The position numbers and the translations under genes are program-made. A stretch of 64,000 bases of DNA, from the NCBI RefSeq assembly GCF_004331645.1, contig NZ_SJSK01000005.1, positions 248,001 through 312,000 of the forward strand. Reading direction: 5' to 3'. Origin of the DNA: Pedobacter frigiditerrae (GTDB lineage: Bacteria > Bacteroidota > Bacteroidia > Sphingobacteriales > Sphingobacteriaceae). How positions within the stretch are numbered: the first letter of the stretch is position 1; each line of letters opens with the position of its first letter. A model generated the notes under the pieces. That model saw nothing but the letters and a program-made list of their open reading frames with translations. It had not been told where the DNA came from and made no database searches. This document shows positions 18,044 through 29,400 of the stretch, piece after piece.

Positions 18044-18563
18044 TTGAACTGCTAAACCTTGTTAGAGATTTACTTATTTGACGAAACCTGCATATCTATT
18101 GTTACTGTATTTAAGGAAAATATTTCCGCACCTGTCAATCAGAAAAATCTTTGAGTGCGGAAGTTTGAGTACCACAACAAGAGATAATTCCAATTGAGGA
18201 ATATAATTGAAAACAGCCTTAATATCTGTCGTTCAGCCGGTCATAATCGTAATTTCCTTGTTTTTTAACGCTTAGGATTAACTGTTATTTTTTACGAAGG
18301 CAGTTGGCACATGGTCACAGTTTTAAATATCTCAAAAAATTACTTACGCTTAAAACTGACTTTTTGATGGATATAAGTTAACAGGCCCATACAATCCCCA
18401 GAGGAAGACAAAGTATTGGCTGGTGCAAACTTACCAGCCAATATTAAAATCCATCAAACTTTGAAATTACTGACCGAGTTTATACGATCGACCTATTAGG
18501 TTTAGTATTTTAGATACCTTATGCTAATGCAATTTTAAGCAGTAAAACAATATGTTATATAAA
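18044..18563. other. Intergenic stretch after the susCD operon
   Basis: The 520 bp between the PKD lipoprotein gene and the hydrolase gene contain a strong terminator hairpin (18414-18443). I see nothing else there that I can support. Confidence 0.6.
18414..18443 (-). terminator. Strong terminator hairpin closing the fecR-susCDCD operon
   Basis: TATTGGCTGGT and its exact reverse complement ACCAGCCAATA form an 11-bp stem with an 8-nt loop, 120 nt downstream of the last gene of the operon. On the minus strand it is followed by ACTTTGTCTTCC, a moderately T-rich tail. Confidence 0.7.
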
Positions 18564-19616
18564 TTAGGGAATAGTTACTGAAACCATTTTAGCAGATTTA
18601 TATTTACCTGTTGGGTCTGTAACGGTAAGTTTAACCTCATAGTTGCCAGCAGCCACATAATTTCGCGTAGCAGCGGCAGTGGCAGCCGTCCCTCCATCAC
18701 CAAATGTCCAGGCAAAAGCCGCACCATTGGTGGACGTACTGGTTACATTCAGTTGCTTACCAATGACCACATAAGTAAAATCTGCCGTCGGTAATGTGAA
18801 AGGCGTTGTTAAGGTTGATTTATTTACTTCCTGTGTTACGCCCAACACCGTTAAGCTTACATTATAGGGGCCTGCACCAGGGTAAACATGTTTGGGAGCG
18901 AGCTCATTACTGCTTGTACCGTCACCAAAATTCCAAATATACCTTAAACCGTTTTTAGAAGTGTTGGTAAAATTAACCTGCCTTTCGATCAAAGGATCAC
19001 TAACGGAGGTAAACGACGCTTCAGGAAATAAAAATTTGGTATCAATCAATATTACCGTCGTGCTGAGATTCCGGTTAACTTTAACATCCGAACTTTCTAT
19101 TTTTAAAGCTACAGCATATTTTTTACCTGGGTTCGCTGACAAAAAAGCCAAATCGACAACCAAGTTAAACATTCCTACCGTAGCCCCATCTGCTATCACA
19201 GCAGAGGATGGAAATGAATACTTTCCTTCCGGAAGTAATACGGCATCAAGGATGATGTTCTTTTTTGCCTGTAACCTAGGTATCGTATCATTATCCACCT
19301 TAATGTTCACGTTCACATTTCCCTTTATCGAAACACCGCCCCGACCTATACCTAAGGGAATGTTTAAATGGTTACCCGTCAAATCCGCCTGGTACCTATA
19401 AGTTTGGCCCGGGACCGCTACCAACGATACCCTGTAGACACCATCCAGAACACCATCATAGTTTATTCTCTCTGCAAATGAGGTAGCAGTCATGTACAAT
19501 GACTGATCCGGAAAAGCAGCATCTTCTTTTTTTATAGGGCTACAGCCCGAAACAATTGCAAGACTACCTAATACCAGGGCCAGGAATTGTATACGTATTG
19601 ATTTTAATATTAACAT
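18564..19616 (-). CDS. Surface lipoprotein with DUF1735-like and two PKD domains
   Basis: A 350-residue lipoprotein: the lipobox ends in Cys25 (VSGC). Residues about 30-200 resemble the DUF1735/BT_3987-type N-terminal domain of surface glycan-binding proteins (repeated LxADGATVG, VALKI and SSDVKVNRN elements). Two PKD domains follow, at about 203-272 and 275-350, each with the WNFGDG or WTFGDG signature. It is the last gene of the susCDCD operon, 46 bp after the second susD, the usual place for a surface glycan-binding lipoprotein. It probably helps capture the polysaccharide for the SusCD complexes. Glycan specificity cannot be read from the sequence. Confidence 0.85.
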   Translation of the reverse strand: MLILKSIRIQFLALVLGSLAIVSGCSPIKKEDAAFPDQSLYMTATSFAERINYDGVLDGVYRVSLVAVPGQTYRYQADLTGNHLNIPLGIGRGGVSIKGNVNVNIKVDNDTIPRLQAKKNIILDAVLLPEGKYSFPSSAVIADGATVGMFNLVVDLAFLSANPGKKYAVALKIESSDVKVNRNLSTTVILIDTKFLFPEASFTSVSDPLIERQVNFTNTSKNGLRYIWNFGDGTSSNELAPKHVYPGAGPYNVSLTVLGVTQEVNKSTLTTPFTLPTADFTYVVIGKQLNVTSTSTNGAAFAWTFGDGGTAATAAATRNYVAAGNYEVKLTVTDPTGKYKSAKMVSVTIP

Positions 19617-19662
19617 TTTCAGTATAGTTAAGTATTGAACTTGAATAATTGGATATCACTCC

Positions 19663-21507
19663 TTACCATAAAGGATTTTGTACCAATCCCTTGGCAACCG
19701 TGAGCTCTGAATAGGCAATGGGATAGAAATACATCTTCGAACTGAAGACGCGTTCCTCAACCTTAACCTTATTGTGCACAAAAGTGTTCCTGGTATTTCC
19801 AGTTATGCTTACCCCTAAAACATCAGCCTTTAAATTAGTCTCATCCATCCAGCGGCGCAAATCCCAATAACGGTGATCTTCAAAGGCAAGTTCAACCCTT
19901 CTTTCATTTCGGATTCTTGCCTGCATAGCTGATTGACTTAATCCAACTGGCAGAGGTGGCATACTCACCGGACTTGTAGCAGTAACACCACTACCTCTAC
20001 TGCGCACCAAATTAACATATTTGGCTATGTCAGCATTACCGGGATTATATTCATTTAGTGCCTCGGCATAATTGAGATAAACTTCCGACAGACGGAACAA
20101 CACCCAATTATGTACAGCAGTATTGTTGTTGGAAAGGTTTAAGCCTTCCTGGACATATTTTCTAATATAATAACCCGTGCGGGAAGCGTTCGCCTTTGGC
20201 GCTGCATCCAACCCGTTGATATAGGTCTGCACAAACCTAGCAGTGGTACCAAATGTTACACCATAACTATTCGTGGGGGTGTTTGCTATACCATTGGTCA
20301 CTATGTTATAATTTAACCTCGGGTCTCGTGTTACAGACGTAGCAACCGTACTGGCAGGAGCAATAAAATTATAGATATTAGTCACATGAGTAGCATTTGC
20401 CCAATCAAATTCAGTGCTTGTTGCAGTGGTTACCCCAGTACCCGTTTTAACTTCGTAGGCATCTACCAAGTTTTGAGTAGGTGTTGTTAAACCTCCCCCA
20501 GAAGGATACCCAACTGGGTAGTTGTTACGTTCAAATTGATTGCTTGCCGTAGAAGTATTAACCGTTAAGAAAACCTCACCTATATTGAAATTGTTTAACA
20601 AGAATAAATCCCTGTAATTAGGGTTCAAGCCAACCCCATTGGCCGTGGCCACGTCAATTAAGCTTTTGGCAGCATTGGCCGCATCTTCCCAACGTTTGGC
20701 ACGCGGCACGCCACTTAAGGATATGAATTCAGGCTTTGAATAACCTCCAGCCCAAGATGGATTATTGAAAAGGTCACTAGCCGCATACAACAGCATCCTG
20801 CTTTTCAGCGCCATGGCCGTGTATTTATTTACTCTTCTACCTATCAACGAAGCATCATAGGCAGTCAAATCAGCATAAGGAGGCAATTGTGGAGCAGAGA
20901 CATCACATTCATTGACAATGAACTTGATGCACTCATCCAAAGACGCACGAGGAATTTGTGAAAAATCCGTATCCACCAGCGATAAAGATTCCTTGACCAA
21001 AGGCACACCGCCATATCTTTTTACTAACTCAAAATAATAATAGGCACGCAACACCCTGGCTTCGAATTCCCATCTTTTAATTTCGGCAGACTTAGTCGCA
21101 AACTCGGTTTGAGCTGCAGCATTAGGATTGTTTTTCAGGTAATTCAAGTCAATCTTATCAAGTGAAACCAGTGCCTGATTGGCAGCACGAATCATTCGAT
21201 AGTACTTGAACCACACATCATCCGGATTATTTACCGTATTTACGCCTCCAGTATTAAATGACTGAACAGATGCATTTCGATCTGTATGTTCGGCTTCGTC
21301 AGTGGCAGAAGCCATCATCGCATTACCCATGTAAAACATGCCATCAGGCAAGCCCGTGTACAGATTTGCAATTTCTCGGCTTTTGTTGATATAAACTTTA
21401 TCCACCAAGTCCCTTCCTATAGAGGTACTGATTTCCCTGTCAAGCTTTTGGCAGCTAAAGGTCATGAATACAGCACATAAGGCTATTAAATATTTAATAT
21501 TTTTCAT
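19663..21507 (-). CDS. SusD/RagB-family nutrient-binding lipoprotein (second pair)
   Basis: A 614-residue SusD homologue with a lipobox ending in Cys19 (TFSC). It shows the family landmarks: an N-terminal TPR-like region with RAANQALVSLDKID and EFEARVLRAYYYFELVKRYG, then GVPLV, and the C-terminal SusD/RagB domain with RNERRVELAFEDHRYWDLRR and the closing YPIAYSELTV and NPLW. SusD proteins are lids on SusC transporters in the outer membrane and bind glycan at the cell surface. It pairs with the SusC encoded 107 bp upstream and is followed by a PKD lipoprotein. Confidence 0.96.
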   Translation of the reverse strand: MKNIKYLIALCAVFMTFSCQKLDREISTSIGRDLVDKVYINKSREIANLYTGLPDGMFYMGNAMMASATDEAEHTDRNASVQSFNTGGVNTVNNPDDVWFKYYRMIRAANQALVSLDKIDLNYLKNNPNAAAQTEFATKSAEIKRWEFEARVLRAYYYFELVKRYGGVPLVKESLSLVDTDFSQIPRASLDECIKFIVNECDVSAPQLPPYADLTAYDASLIGRRVNKYTAMALKSRMLLYAASDLFNNPSWAGGYSKPEFISLSGVPRAKRWEDAANAAKSLIDVATANGVGLNPNYRDLFLLNNFNIGEVFLTVNTSTASNQFERNNYPVGYPSGGGLTTPTQNLVDAYEVKTGTGVTTATSTEFDWANATHVTNIYNFIAPASTVATSVTRDPRLNYNIVTNGIANTPTNSYGVTFGTTARFVQTYINGLDAAPKANASRTGYYIRKYVQEGLNLSNNNTAVHNWVLFRLSEVYLNYAEALNEYNPGNADIAKYVNLVRSRGSGVTATSPVSMPPLPVGLSQSAMQARIRNERRVELAFEDHRYWDLRRWMDETNLKADVLGVSITGNTRNTFVHNKVKVEERVFSSKMYFYPIAYSELTVAKGLVQNPLW

Positions 21508-21614
21508 CTTCTATTTTTTTGTAACCATGATAGATAATCTTGCTTATAGTTCTCCATACTCATTGAATTATCAATCATCGTTTGTTCATTTTTAATACAG
21601 ATCTCTATTCGACA

Positions 21615-24464
21615 TTACCTAAGCTGAATTTTTGTTCCGATAACGAATGTTCTCATCACCGGGTAACCACCTAGGGATTCCGGATCTCCGTATTCAATCC
21701 TATCTAATGAAAATAAGTTAGTGCCTGTTACGAAAAACCTAGCGGAAGCTAATTTCACCTTATTAGAGATTTTATCCGGTAAGGTATACCCAAATTCCGC
21801 ACTTCGCATCTTTATAAAACTAGCGTCACGATCCCAAAAAGACGAACCTTCAAAATTATTCAGGTTGTTAACCGATGAAAGTCTTGGATAAGTGGCTGAA
21901 GCAGCTGTCTCGGGAGTCCATCTTCCCAACGCAATAGGCGTTATGGAACCATTGTTTTGAAAGGCCTGAAAAAGGCTTCCAGTCAAATACACAGAATTAC
22001 CTGTTACCGCTTGAAAAACCATATTTAAATCAAATCCCTTAAACTGAAAGCCCGTATTTAAGCCCAGGGTAACATTAGGCGTACCTGGTTTACCAACTGG
22101 AACACGATCATTTTCATCTATGATGCCGTCTTTAAAGCCCAAACTACCGCCAATATCTTCATATTTGAGATCGCCAGCCTGTACTGCCACCCCTGGACGG
22201 GTTGGATATTTTCCTGGATTGATTTTACTATCCGCTATTTCTTCAGCAGTGAAGAAACCGATAGCCCTTAACCTTAAGGGCTGACCGATAAGCTGACCAT
22301 CATTAGTCAAACCGCTGTTTAGCTGTGCTATTTGCCCCGAATAGATGTTTTTATTTTTAAAGTATGAGAAGTTAGTTTCTGCGTAATATTTAAACTTTTT
22401 ATTCGGTTTGCTATTTAAGCGTAATGAAACTTCCAATCCTTGGCTTGAAGTCTTACCCAAATTAAGCAAGGATGCCGTTGCTCCTACATAATTGGGAACA
22501 ATTGCCGCCGAAGATACCAGCTGATCAAACCTATCCCTTTTAAAAATATCAAAATTGATGTCGAGCATTTTAAAAACAGTGGCATCAAAACCCAAGTTCA
22601 GGTTTTTTTCCTTTTCCCATGTAGCTATGGGATTGGCGATCGTACCTTCAATACCGTTAAAGCTATACTCTTGCACATAAGGATAGCGATTACCTCCAAT
22701 ATTATCATTACCGGTTAATCCGTAGGAAGCCCTGATTTTTAAAAAGCCTATGGATGCGTTGTTTTTCAAAAAGTTTTCATTGGAAAGAATCCATCCCACA
22801 GATCCCGCCGGAAAAAAACCGTAACGCAAACCAGGGGCAAAATTATCTGTGCCCATGTATCCCGCAGAAAATTCTGCGATATACTTGTTATTGTAAACAT
22901 AGGTTAAGCGGGTAGCCGAACCGTTATGACGATAAGGGTCACTCAAGGCACCGTTGTTGGGTGTATTTGAAATATCCCTTACCTCGTTATCCGTGTTGAT
23001 CATGACCATGGCAGCAACGCTATGGTTACCAAAAACCCTTGCATAATTTAATGATCCCTGCACTTCAAAATTTCGGTATTGGTTACGGGTTATTTCGGCA
23101 GCACTTAGAGAGGTTCGTGTACCAAGGGCCAAACCCAAATTTGGATTCCCTTTAGAATCGAGCGATCCTAGAGAAGGAAAACGCTCATATGTTTTATTTT
23201 TCTCAGAACCAGCAACTACGTAATTATTAATAGAAACAACACCCGATGCACTTAATCCCTTAACGATCATATCCAATTGCTGAATGGCACGTAACGATGT
23301 CTGCAAGGTACGGCCATTGGACTGGTCATAGCCGGTAGCCAGTAAATTAGCTACTGGATTTCCGCTATACAAACTACTACCTCCAAAACTGCCATTGCTG
23401 TTACGCACCGGGAATGCATTGGCTGGTAGAGATTGAATTAAATTGAACGTATTTGCCGTTGTGTATTCCCAAGGGTTGACTTTATTTTCTACAGAACCAC
23501 CAATATTAAACACAATCGCAAGTCGTTTTGAAAGGTTAATGTCAATATTAGTCCTAAAATTATACCTATTGTATTTAGAATTAGAGCTTTCGGGGTCTAA
23601 ATCACCAAAATTTTTAAAGAGACCTGCATTGCTTACCGCGTTAAGGAGTACAAAATACTTCACATTGTTATCTCCACCGGTAAGGTTTAAATTATAGCTG
23701 GAAACCGGAGCTGATTTACGCAACACCTCGTCATACCAATTCACATTCGGATACAGGTATTTATTTTCTCCTGATCTGTAACCATTAATTGCAGCTTCGC
23801 TATATAGTTCTGCAAGTCCGTCATTTCTTCTGGCCTCGTTATTTAAAAAAGCGTAATCGCCTGCATCCAGGAATTCAGGTAGCTGCGCTGCCTGGCTAAA
23901 ACCCTGTTTGGTACTAAAATCAATTTTTAAGCCGCCGGCATTACCTCTTTTCGTGGTAACCACCAAAACACCGTTTGCTCCTCTACCACCGTATACAGCT
24001 GTTGTTACCGCATCTTTAAGTAGTGTAATCGATTCTATCTCCTCGGGAACAAGACTAGAAAAAATACTTCCGATACCACTGCCGCCCCCTACAAATCCAT
24101 CAACTATGATCAATGGAGAAGATGCTCCAGTGTTAAAATTATTCCTTCCGCGGGACAACAAGCCCGGAGAGGCAACGCCCGGCTCCGAATTTCCCTGACT
24201 AACCGTTAAACCAGCTAACCTGCCATATAGGGTATTGCCCAGATTGGTATTGAAATTTTGTTCTATTGTGGCTCCCTTAACGACAGACACAGATCCTGTT
24301 ATAAATTTTGATGCCTGGGTTCCATACCCTATATTTTTAAGTTCTTCCGTTTTATCCCTCGTTTTAATCGAATCTACCGTAGTGACTTGAGCACTGGAAA
24401 ATTCGAAAAACACAGATAAAAAAACTGAGATCAAAAATAAACGCCTTTGATATTTCAATTTCAT
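21615..24464 (-). CDS. SusC/RagA TonB-dependent transporter (second pair), short N-terminus
   Basis: About 949 residues. I place the start at the ATG at 24464, because a clean signal peptide begins there (MKLKYQRRLFLISVFLSVFF, ending SSAQ). An upstream ATG at 24518 overlaps the preceding susD stop as TAATG and would add 18 atypical residues. A TonB-box-like ELKNIGYGTQ is followed by the plug (LYGRLAGLTV, IIVDGFVGG, ESITLLKDAVTTAVYGGRGA, NGVLVVTTKRG) and the 22-strand barrel. Unlike its sister it lacks both the STN signalling domain and the carboxypeptidase-regulatory-like domain, so it can transport but probably does not signal to FecR. It pairs with the SusD at 19663-21507. Confidence 0.95.
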   Translation of the reverse strand: MKLKYQRRLFLISVFLSVFFEFSSAQVTTVDSIKTRDKTEELKNIGYGTQASKFITGSVSVVKGATIEQNFNTNLGNTLYGRLAGLTVSQGNSEPGVASPGLLSRGRNNFNTGASSPLIIVDGFVGGGSGIGSIFSSLVPEEIESITLLKDAVTTAVYGGRGANGVLVVTTKRGNAGGLKIDFSTKQGFSQAAQLPEFLDAGDYAFLNNEARRNDGLAELYSEAAINGYRSGENKYLYPNVNWYDEVLRKSAPVSSYNLNLTGGDNNVKYFVLLNAVSNAGLFKNFGDLDPESSNSKYNRYNFRTNIDINLSKRLAIVFNIGGSVENKVNPWEYTTANTFNLIQSLPANAFPVRNSNGSFGGSSLYSGNPVANLLATGYDQSNGRTLQTSLRAIQQLDMIVKGLSASGVVSINNYVVAGSEKNKTYERFPSLGSLDSKGNPNLGLALGTRTSLSAAEITRNQYRNFEVQGSLNYARVFGNHSVAAMVMINTDNEVRDISNTPNNGALSDPYRHNGSATRLTYVYNNKYIAEFSAGYMGTDNFAPGLRYGFFPAGSVGWILSNENFLKNNASIGFLKIRASYGLTGNDNIGGNRYPYVQEYSFNGIEGTIANPIATWEKEKNLNLGFDATVFKMLDINFDIFKRDRFDQLVSSAAIVPNYVGATASLLNLGKTSSQGLEVSLRLNSKPNKKFKYYAETNFSYFKNKNIYSGQIAQLNSGLTNDGQLIGQPLRLRAIGFFTAEEIADSKINPGKYPTRPGVAVQAGDLKYEDIGGSLGFKDGIIDENDRVPVGKPGTPNVTLGLNTGFQFKGFDLNMVFQAVTGNSVYLTGSLFQAFQNNGSITPIALGRWTPETAASATYPRLSSVNNLNNFEGSSFWDRDASFIKMRSAEFGYTLPDKISNKVKLASARFFVTGTNLFSLDRIEYGDPESLGGYPVMRTFVIGTKIQLR

Positions 24465-24517
24465 ATAAATGATTTTACTTGAGTTATTTTGACAAATAGT
24501 TATAAGTTCCACTCGCA

Positions 24518-26404
24518 TTACCAGCCTGGATTTTGTATCAGACCGCCTTTTTGTACTTCTGTTAATACAAAAGGATGTAGGTACATATTTTTGGTAAACG
24601 TGCGGATTTCGAATGTATAAGGTTCCCAGCTATAGGTAACAGGAGTTCCTGCATTCTTTTTGATTTTGATACCCAGCATGTTACCACGCATCACTCCTTC
24701 ATCTTCAGCAACCAACCAACGTCTAATATCCCACATGCGATGGTCATCAAACGCCATTTCAACAGCACGTTCATTGCGAACGCGATCTCTGAAAGCTGCT
24801 TGCGAAAGACCAGCTATAGCCGGCATACCAGAACGTGCACGGACATAATTAACAGCGTCATATATATTATTGGGGATAACTGGCGCTGAGGCAGACCCTG
24901 TTGTTGCTGCACTGGCTGTCGAAAACTCATTTAGCGCTTCAGCATAGTTAAGGTAAAACTCGTTTAACCGCAAAATAATGTCAAGTGGCACATTGTTTCC
25001 GGTACGGTAGCGATTTGGCAGCAATTTACGCATCCAATGCCCAGCAATATTATTTTTGTTTAAAGGCACATTGTCAAATAGTTCAAAAACAGTAGCACCT
25101 ACCGCCAAATACCCGTTGTTATACACCAAACTCTGCTTAAATCTAGGATCAAGATTACGATATATGGCATCGAGGTCGCTTCCACCACTTGACCAATCCT
25201 GTTTTGTTCCGTCACGTTTTTCGTACTTTTTAACGTGGTTGAGCGTTACGTTCAGTCCCGACCAAGTAGCGGTTCCAGGAGAGGTTGGAGCGAAAAGATT
25301 CCAGGGAGCGTTACCTAAATTGGCAGCGGGATAACCCTGAAAAGTAAGGATGATCTCTGAATTATTATACTCTGCCCATGAAAACTCGTAGTTACCGATA
25401 ACCGGTACTGTTCCTGGAGTTATAAATGGAGATGTAGGCAATGGCCCGCTCCTATCGATTACTGGATATTTGCCTAACTCGTTACCTGCTACATTTACCA
25501 AAGAAATTCCGCAAGACGGTGCGATTTGAATTACTTCCAAAGCGGCATCAGCGGCAAGCTTCCATCTGTTCACATCATAATTTCCAAGACAAATCAATTT
25601 TTCATCCGCCTTATTTGGCATCGCAAGGTATGGAGTTGCGGTATTGAACATTGGACTGGCAGCATATAACAAGGCTCTTGCTTTGATCGCGTAGGGAACA
25701 AGCTTCGTTATTCTACCTTTCAAAGAATTAGATTGCGTAACCGGCAGAGCACCAGATAGGATCGCATCATCACATTCTTTAACAATAAAATTAAAACACT
25801 CCATTACGGAATTGCGAGGAATGACGGCAAAGTCACCAGGGGTATATAATCCTGTTATTATAGGTACACCACCATATCTTTTAACCATTTCCAGGTACAA
25901 AAACGCCCGTATCGACTGCACTTCCGCGATTACCTGCTTTTTGTAAGCATCAGTAATATCGGGCACATTATCGACATTTTTTAAAAACAGCGCAATTTGT
26001 CTCAACGCGGTAAAACGCTGGTAAAAGCGATAGTCCTCATTCTTGATAATATTTGTGGCATTTATTGTTCCGGTATTCCAGGCGATGGCTGCACCAAAAG
26101 ATTGTTCGGACAGGTCGGATTCATCGGTCATGTCTGACGTTGGGTGATAAACATCTGTATTACCGATTGCTGGGCCTGTTATCGAGAGTGTGGCATCCCT
26201 ATAAGGAATCTGAGACGGCAATCCGAATTTGTAAATTGTATTCAAGTAAATATCAAGATTTGTTACCGAACTAAAAGCTACACTCTCATTTACATCCACT
26301 CCAGGAGCCTTATCAAGAAAATTTTCTATTTTTTTACAGGAGTTTGTCGTTAAACAGATCAGTCCGCAGATAATTGGAGTGATCAGAGTTCTAAATTTTT
26401 TCAT
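24518..26404 (-). CDS. SusD/RagB-family nutrient-binding lipoprotein (first pair)
   Basis: A 628-residue SusD homologue; the lipobox ends in Cys23 (TNSC). Recognisable parts are the TPR-like helices (FTALRQIALFLKNVD, AEVQSIRAFLYLEMVKRYG, then GVPII), a central loop-rich insert, and the C-terminal domain with RNERAVEMAFDDHRMWDIRR, then MYLHPFVLTEVQ and NPGW. It starts 12 bp after the large SusC gene, its transport partner. It presumably captures the glycan at the surface and closes over that barrel. Sequence similarity to the other SusD in the operon is low outside the family motifs, which suggests the two pairs bind different parts of the substrate. Confidence 0.96.
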   Translation of the reverse strand: MKKFRTLITPIICGLICLTTNSCKKIENFLDKAPGVDVNESVAFSSVTNLDIYLNTIYKFGLPSQIPYRDATLSITGPAIGNTDVYHPTSDMTDESDLSEQSFGAAIAWNTGTINATNIIKNEDYRFYQRFTALRQIALFLKNVDNVPDITDAYKKQVIAEVQSIRAFLYLEMVKRYGGVPIITGLYTPGDFAVIPRNSVMECFNFIVKECDDAILSGALPVTQSNSLKGRITKLVPYAIKARALLYAASPMFNTATPYLAMPNKADEKLICLGNYDVNRWKLAADAALEVIQIAPSCGISLVNVAGNELGKYPVIDRSGPLPTSPFITPGTVPVIGNYEFSWAEYNNSEIILTFQGYPAANLGNAPWNLFAPTSPGTATWSGLNVTLNHVKKYEKRDGTKQDWSSGGSDLDAIYRNLDPRFKQSLVYNNGYLAVGATVFELFDNVPLNKNNIAGHWMRKLLPNRYRTGNNVPLDIILRLNEFYLNYAEALNEFSTASAATTGSASAPVIPNNIYDAVNYVRARSGMPAIAGLSQAAFRDRVRNERAVEMAFDDHRMWDIRRWLVAEDEGVMRGNMLGIKIKKNAGTPVTYSWEPYTFEIRTFTKNMYLHPFVLTEVQKGGLIQNPGW

Positions 26405-26416
26405 CCTATTTCGTAA

Positions 26417-29400
26417 TTAAAAGTTAACGTTTAACCCTAAATTCAATGTTCTCGTCAAAGGATAGGGTTCCGTATTGACATCTCCGGTAGAAACATTTTC
26501 TGGGTCTATTCCTGGAAGCATTTTACTCCAGGTAAACAGATTATTTCCCGTGCAATAAAGCCTCAAAGACGATATGCCGGCTTTTTTAAGAAGGCTAGCA
26601 TTGAAGACATAGCCTAGCTCCACGTTTTTCACCCGCAAATATGACGCATCGGCTAACCACTGGGAGCCATTTGCGTTTTGGCTAGGCGCACCTCTACTAA
26701 GACGAGGGAATTTAATGGGCAACCCCTGGGCGTACCTTTCTGGCGTCCAGCTTTCTATCAAGTAGCTAGGCGTACCTTCTGGCACAGTTGCCTGCCAACC
26801 CTGTCCCTTTTGGAAACGAGTGTAATAATAGGATACATTGGAAACGCCTTGAAATAATACGGAAATATCGAAAGATTTATATCGGCCATACAATGAAATG
26901 CCGTAAGTTTTTTCAGGAAGATTGCTATAACCGAGTGGAATCTGATCATCTGAGTTGATAAAGCCATCGCTGTTGATATCTCTGAATTTCACGTCGCCAG
27001 GCTGTATTCTAGGCGCACCATCATAAACCGGACGACTTGGATCATTAACTTCATCCCAGGTGTTGAACAGTCCGTCCGATAATAAATAATAGCCCTGACC
27101 TAAACGTTGCCCCGTTCTAAGGAGGTAGGGATATGCTGGAACAATCTCATCTCTAAAAAGCACCTTGTTCCGTGCAAAGCTAAAGTTTCCTCCAATACGG
27201 TAATCCAAACCCCTGAATTTGTTGCTATAAGTTAGTTCACCTTCGTATCCCCTATTGTTCATGCGACCGATATTTAAGGCCGGTTGAAGAAATCCTACCA
27301 TTGCACTGATATTATTTGGCGACAATAGAATGCTGTTTCTGCGCTCGTCAAAAACCTCGGCTACCAACCTCAATTTGTCCGCAAAAAAATTCGCTTCAAT
27401 GGCTACATTTGCAGTTTTTTTACGCTCCCAAGTTACTTCTGTATTTCCAGCCCTGCCTTCTCTAATGCCAGGAAAACCAGCTATTGAGCCAGGTGGAATA
27501 CCGAAGTAATAGGTATTACCTGTGGGGGTGTATGAAGATTCGCGATACAGGAAACGACTGTTGGCATCGTTGATGTCACCAATGCGGTCATTACCGGTAA
27601 CCCCATAAGAAGCCCTTAATTTCACAAAAGAAACAATATCATTTTTTGGGAAAAAAGACTCAAGCGTTGGTACCCAACCAACAGACCCAGCTGGGAAAAA
27701 CCCGAATTGTTTTCCCGGAGCAAAATTTTCGGTCCCATTATAGGCTCCATTAAAATCAGCCAGGTACTTTCCTTTATAATTGTAGGTAACCCTAGCCACG
27801 ACACTCTGATAAGCATTAGATACGCCAAAAGCATATGCTGGATCAAAATTCTTTTGTTGATCGTAAAGAAGTAAGCCCGAAACATTATGTGAACCAAATA
27901 CACGCTGATAGTCAATAGAAAATTGAGCAAAAAGCCTTCTACGGTTTAAATTGGTTTGGGCGAAGTTAAATGATGTTGGGGTATTTGACGCTGGCTCTAA
28001 AACATAGCCTCCAGTAGTTACCGGGCGAGCTATATAAGTTTGTAAAGATTTAGAGTTGGTGATATCCTGACCATTATAGGTCTGTGTAGAGATCATACCA
28101 TGTACACCTAAACCAGCGGTTATGAAATCTAGCATGTGATCTAATTTCAGACTACCGTTCAAGTTATTGCGGTAACTACGTTTGATGCCGCCGGCACCGC
28201 TAGCGGTAAGAAATGAAAACAATGGATTGTTTCCGCCGCCAACCAAGTCCACAATCTTGCCATCGATAATACCGGGGGCGCCCATCGGTGCAGCTCTACC
28301 GACATCCGCAACAAGCCTGTCTGTACCGACATTGCTGTTGTTTAACTTTCTGTTCTCGCTTTGAGATGACAGATCCAAGGCGATTTTAAACCTCTTTGTG
28401 ATATCGAAATTAAAGTTAGAGCGAAAGTTATAGCGCTTGTAAGTAGAATTTACATTATAATCCAATTCATTTATTTCACTGAAATCATTAAATAAACCAT
28501 CCTGACTAAATATACCTGCGGAGATAAAATACCTAAGCCTTTTCTGTCCGCCGCTAACATTTATATTGTGGGAAGACTGACCAGAGGTTTTTTTCAGCAT
28601 CAAATCATACCAGTTTATATTTGGATACAATACTGGGTCGGATCCCGTCCTGAATTTTTCAAGCTCTTCATCCGACCACCTTAAAGGCGTATTTGCCTGT
28701 AAATTATAACGGTCAAGCTCAATGCCTTTGTTCCACGATTTAGCATAATCATAAGAATTCATTGTCTCTCTAAGTCCAGTAAACGAATTACTGGCTGCGT
28801 TGAAGGTATAGCTGATTGTCGCTTTACCTTCTTTACCACGTTTAGTAGTAATTAACAATACACCATTGGCCCCTCTGATACCATAAACGGCAGTAGCCGA
28901 TGCATCTTTAAGTATTGAAAGTGTCTCAATCTCATTGGGATCGATATTATTATAGTTTTCTACCTGAATACCATCTACCAAAACCAGCGGATCTTGTGCG
29001 CCACTAAAGTTACTGAAGGTACCAACACCACGGATCCGAATGGTTGAACCATCCCTGCCTGGCTCGCCACCACCCTGGGTAGCAAACAGGCCTGGCATCC
29101 GTCCCACTAAGGAGTTACTGATGTTCGCCACTGGAGATTGCACCAGTTCTTTCGTCGTAATAGATGACACCGAACCTGTTACCGTAGGTTTTTTCTGTGT
29201 ACCATAACCCACTATTACCACATCATTCAAATTGCTCCTTGATGCTGCAAGTTCAATCTTAAATGTTGTGTTAGATCCCACACGTACTTCCTGGGTGGTA
29301 AAACCAACACTTGTAAATACAAGTATGGCATTTTCATCGCTCACGCGTAATTTAAAAAATCCTTTTGCATCCGTGATTGCAATGACCTTGGTCCCCTTAA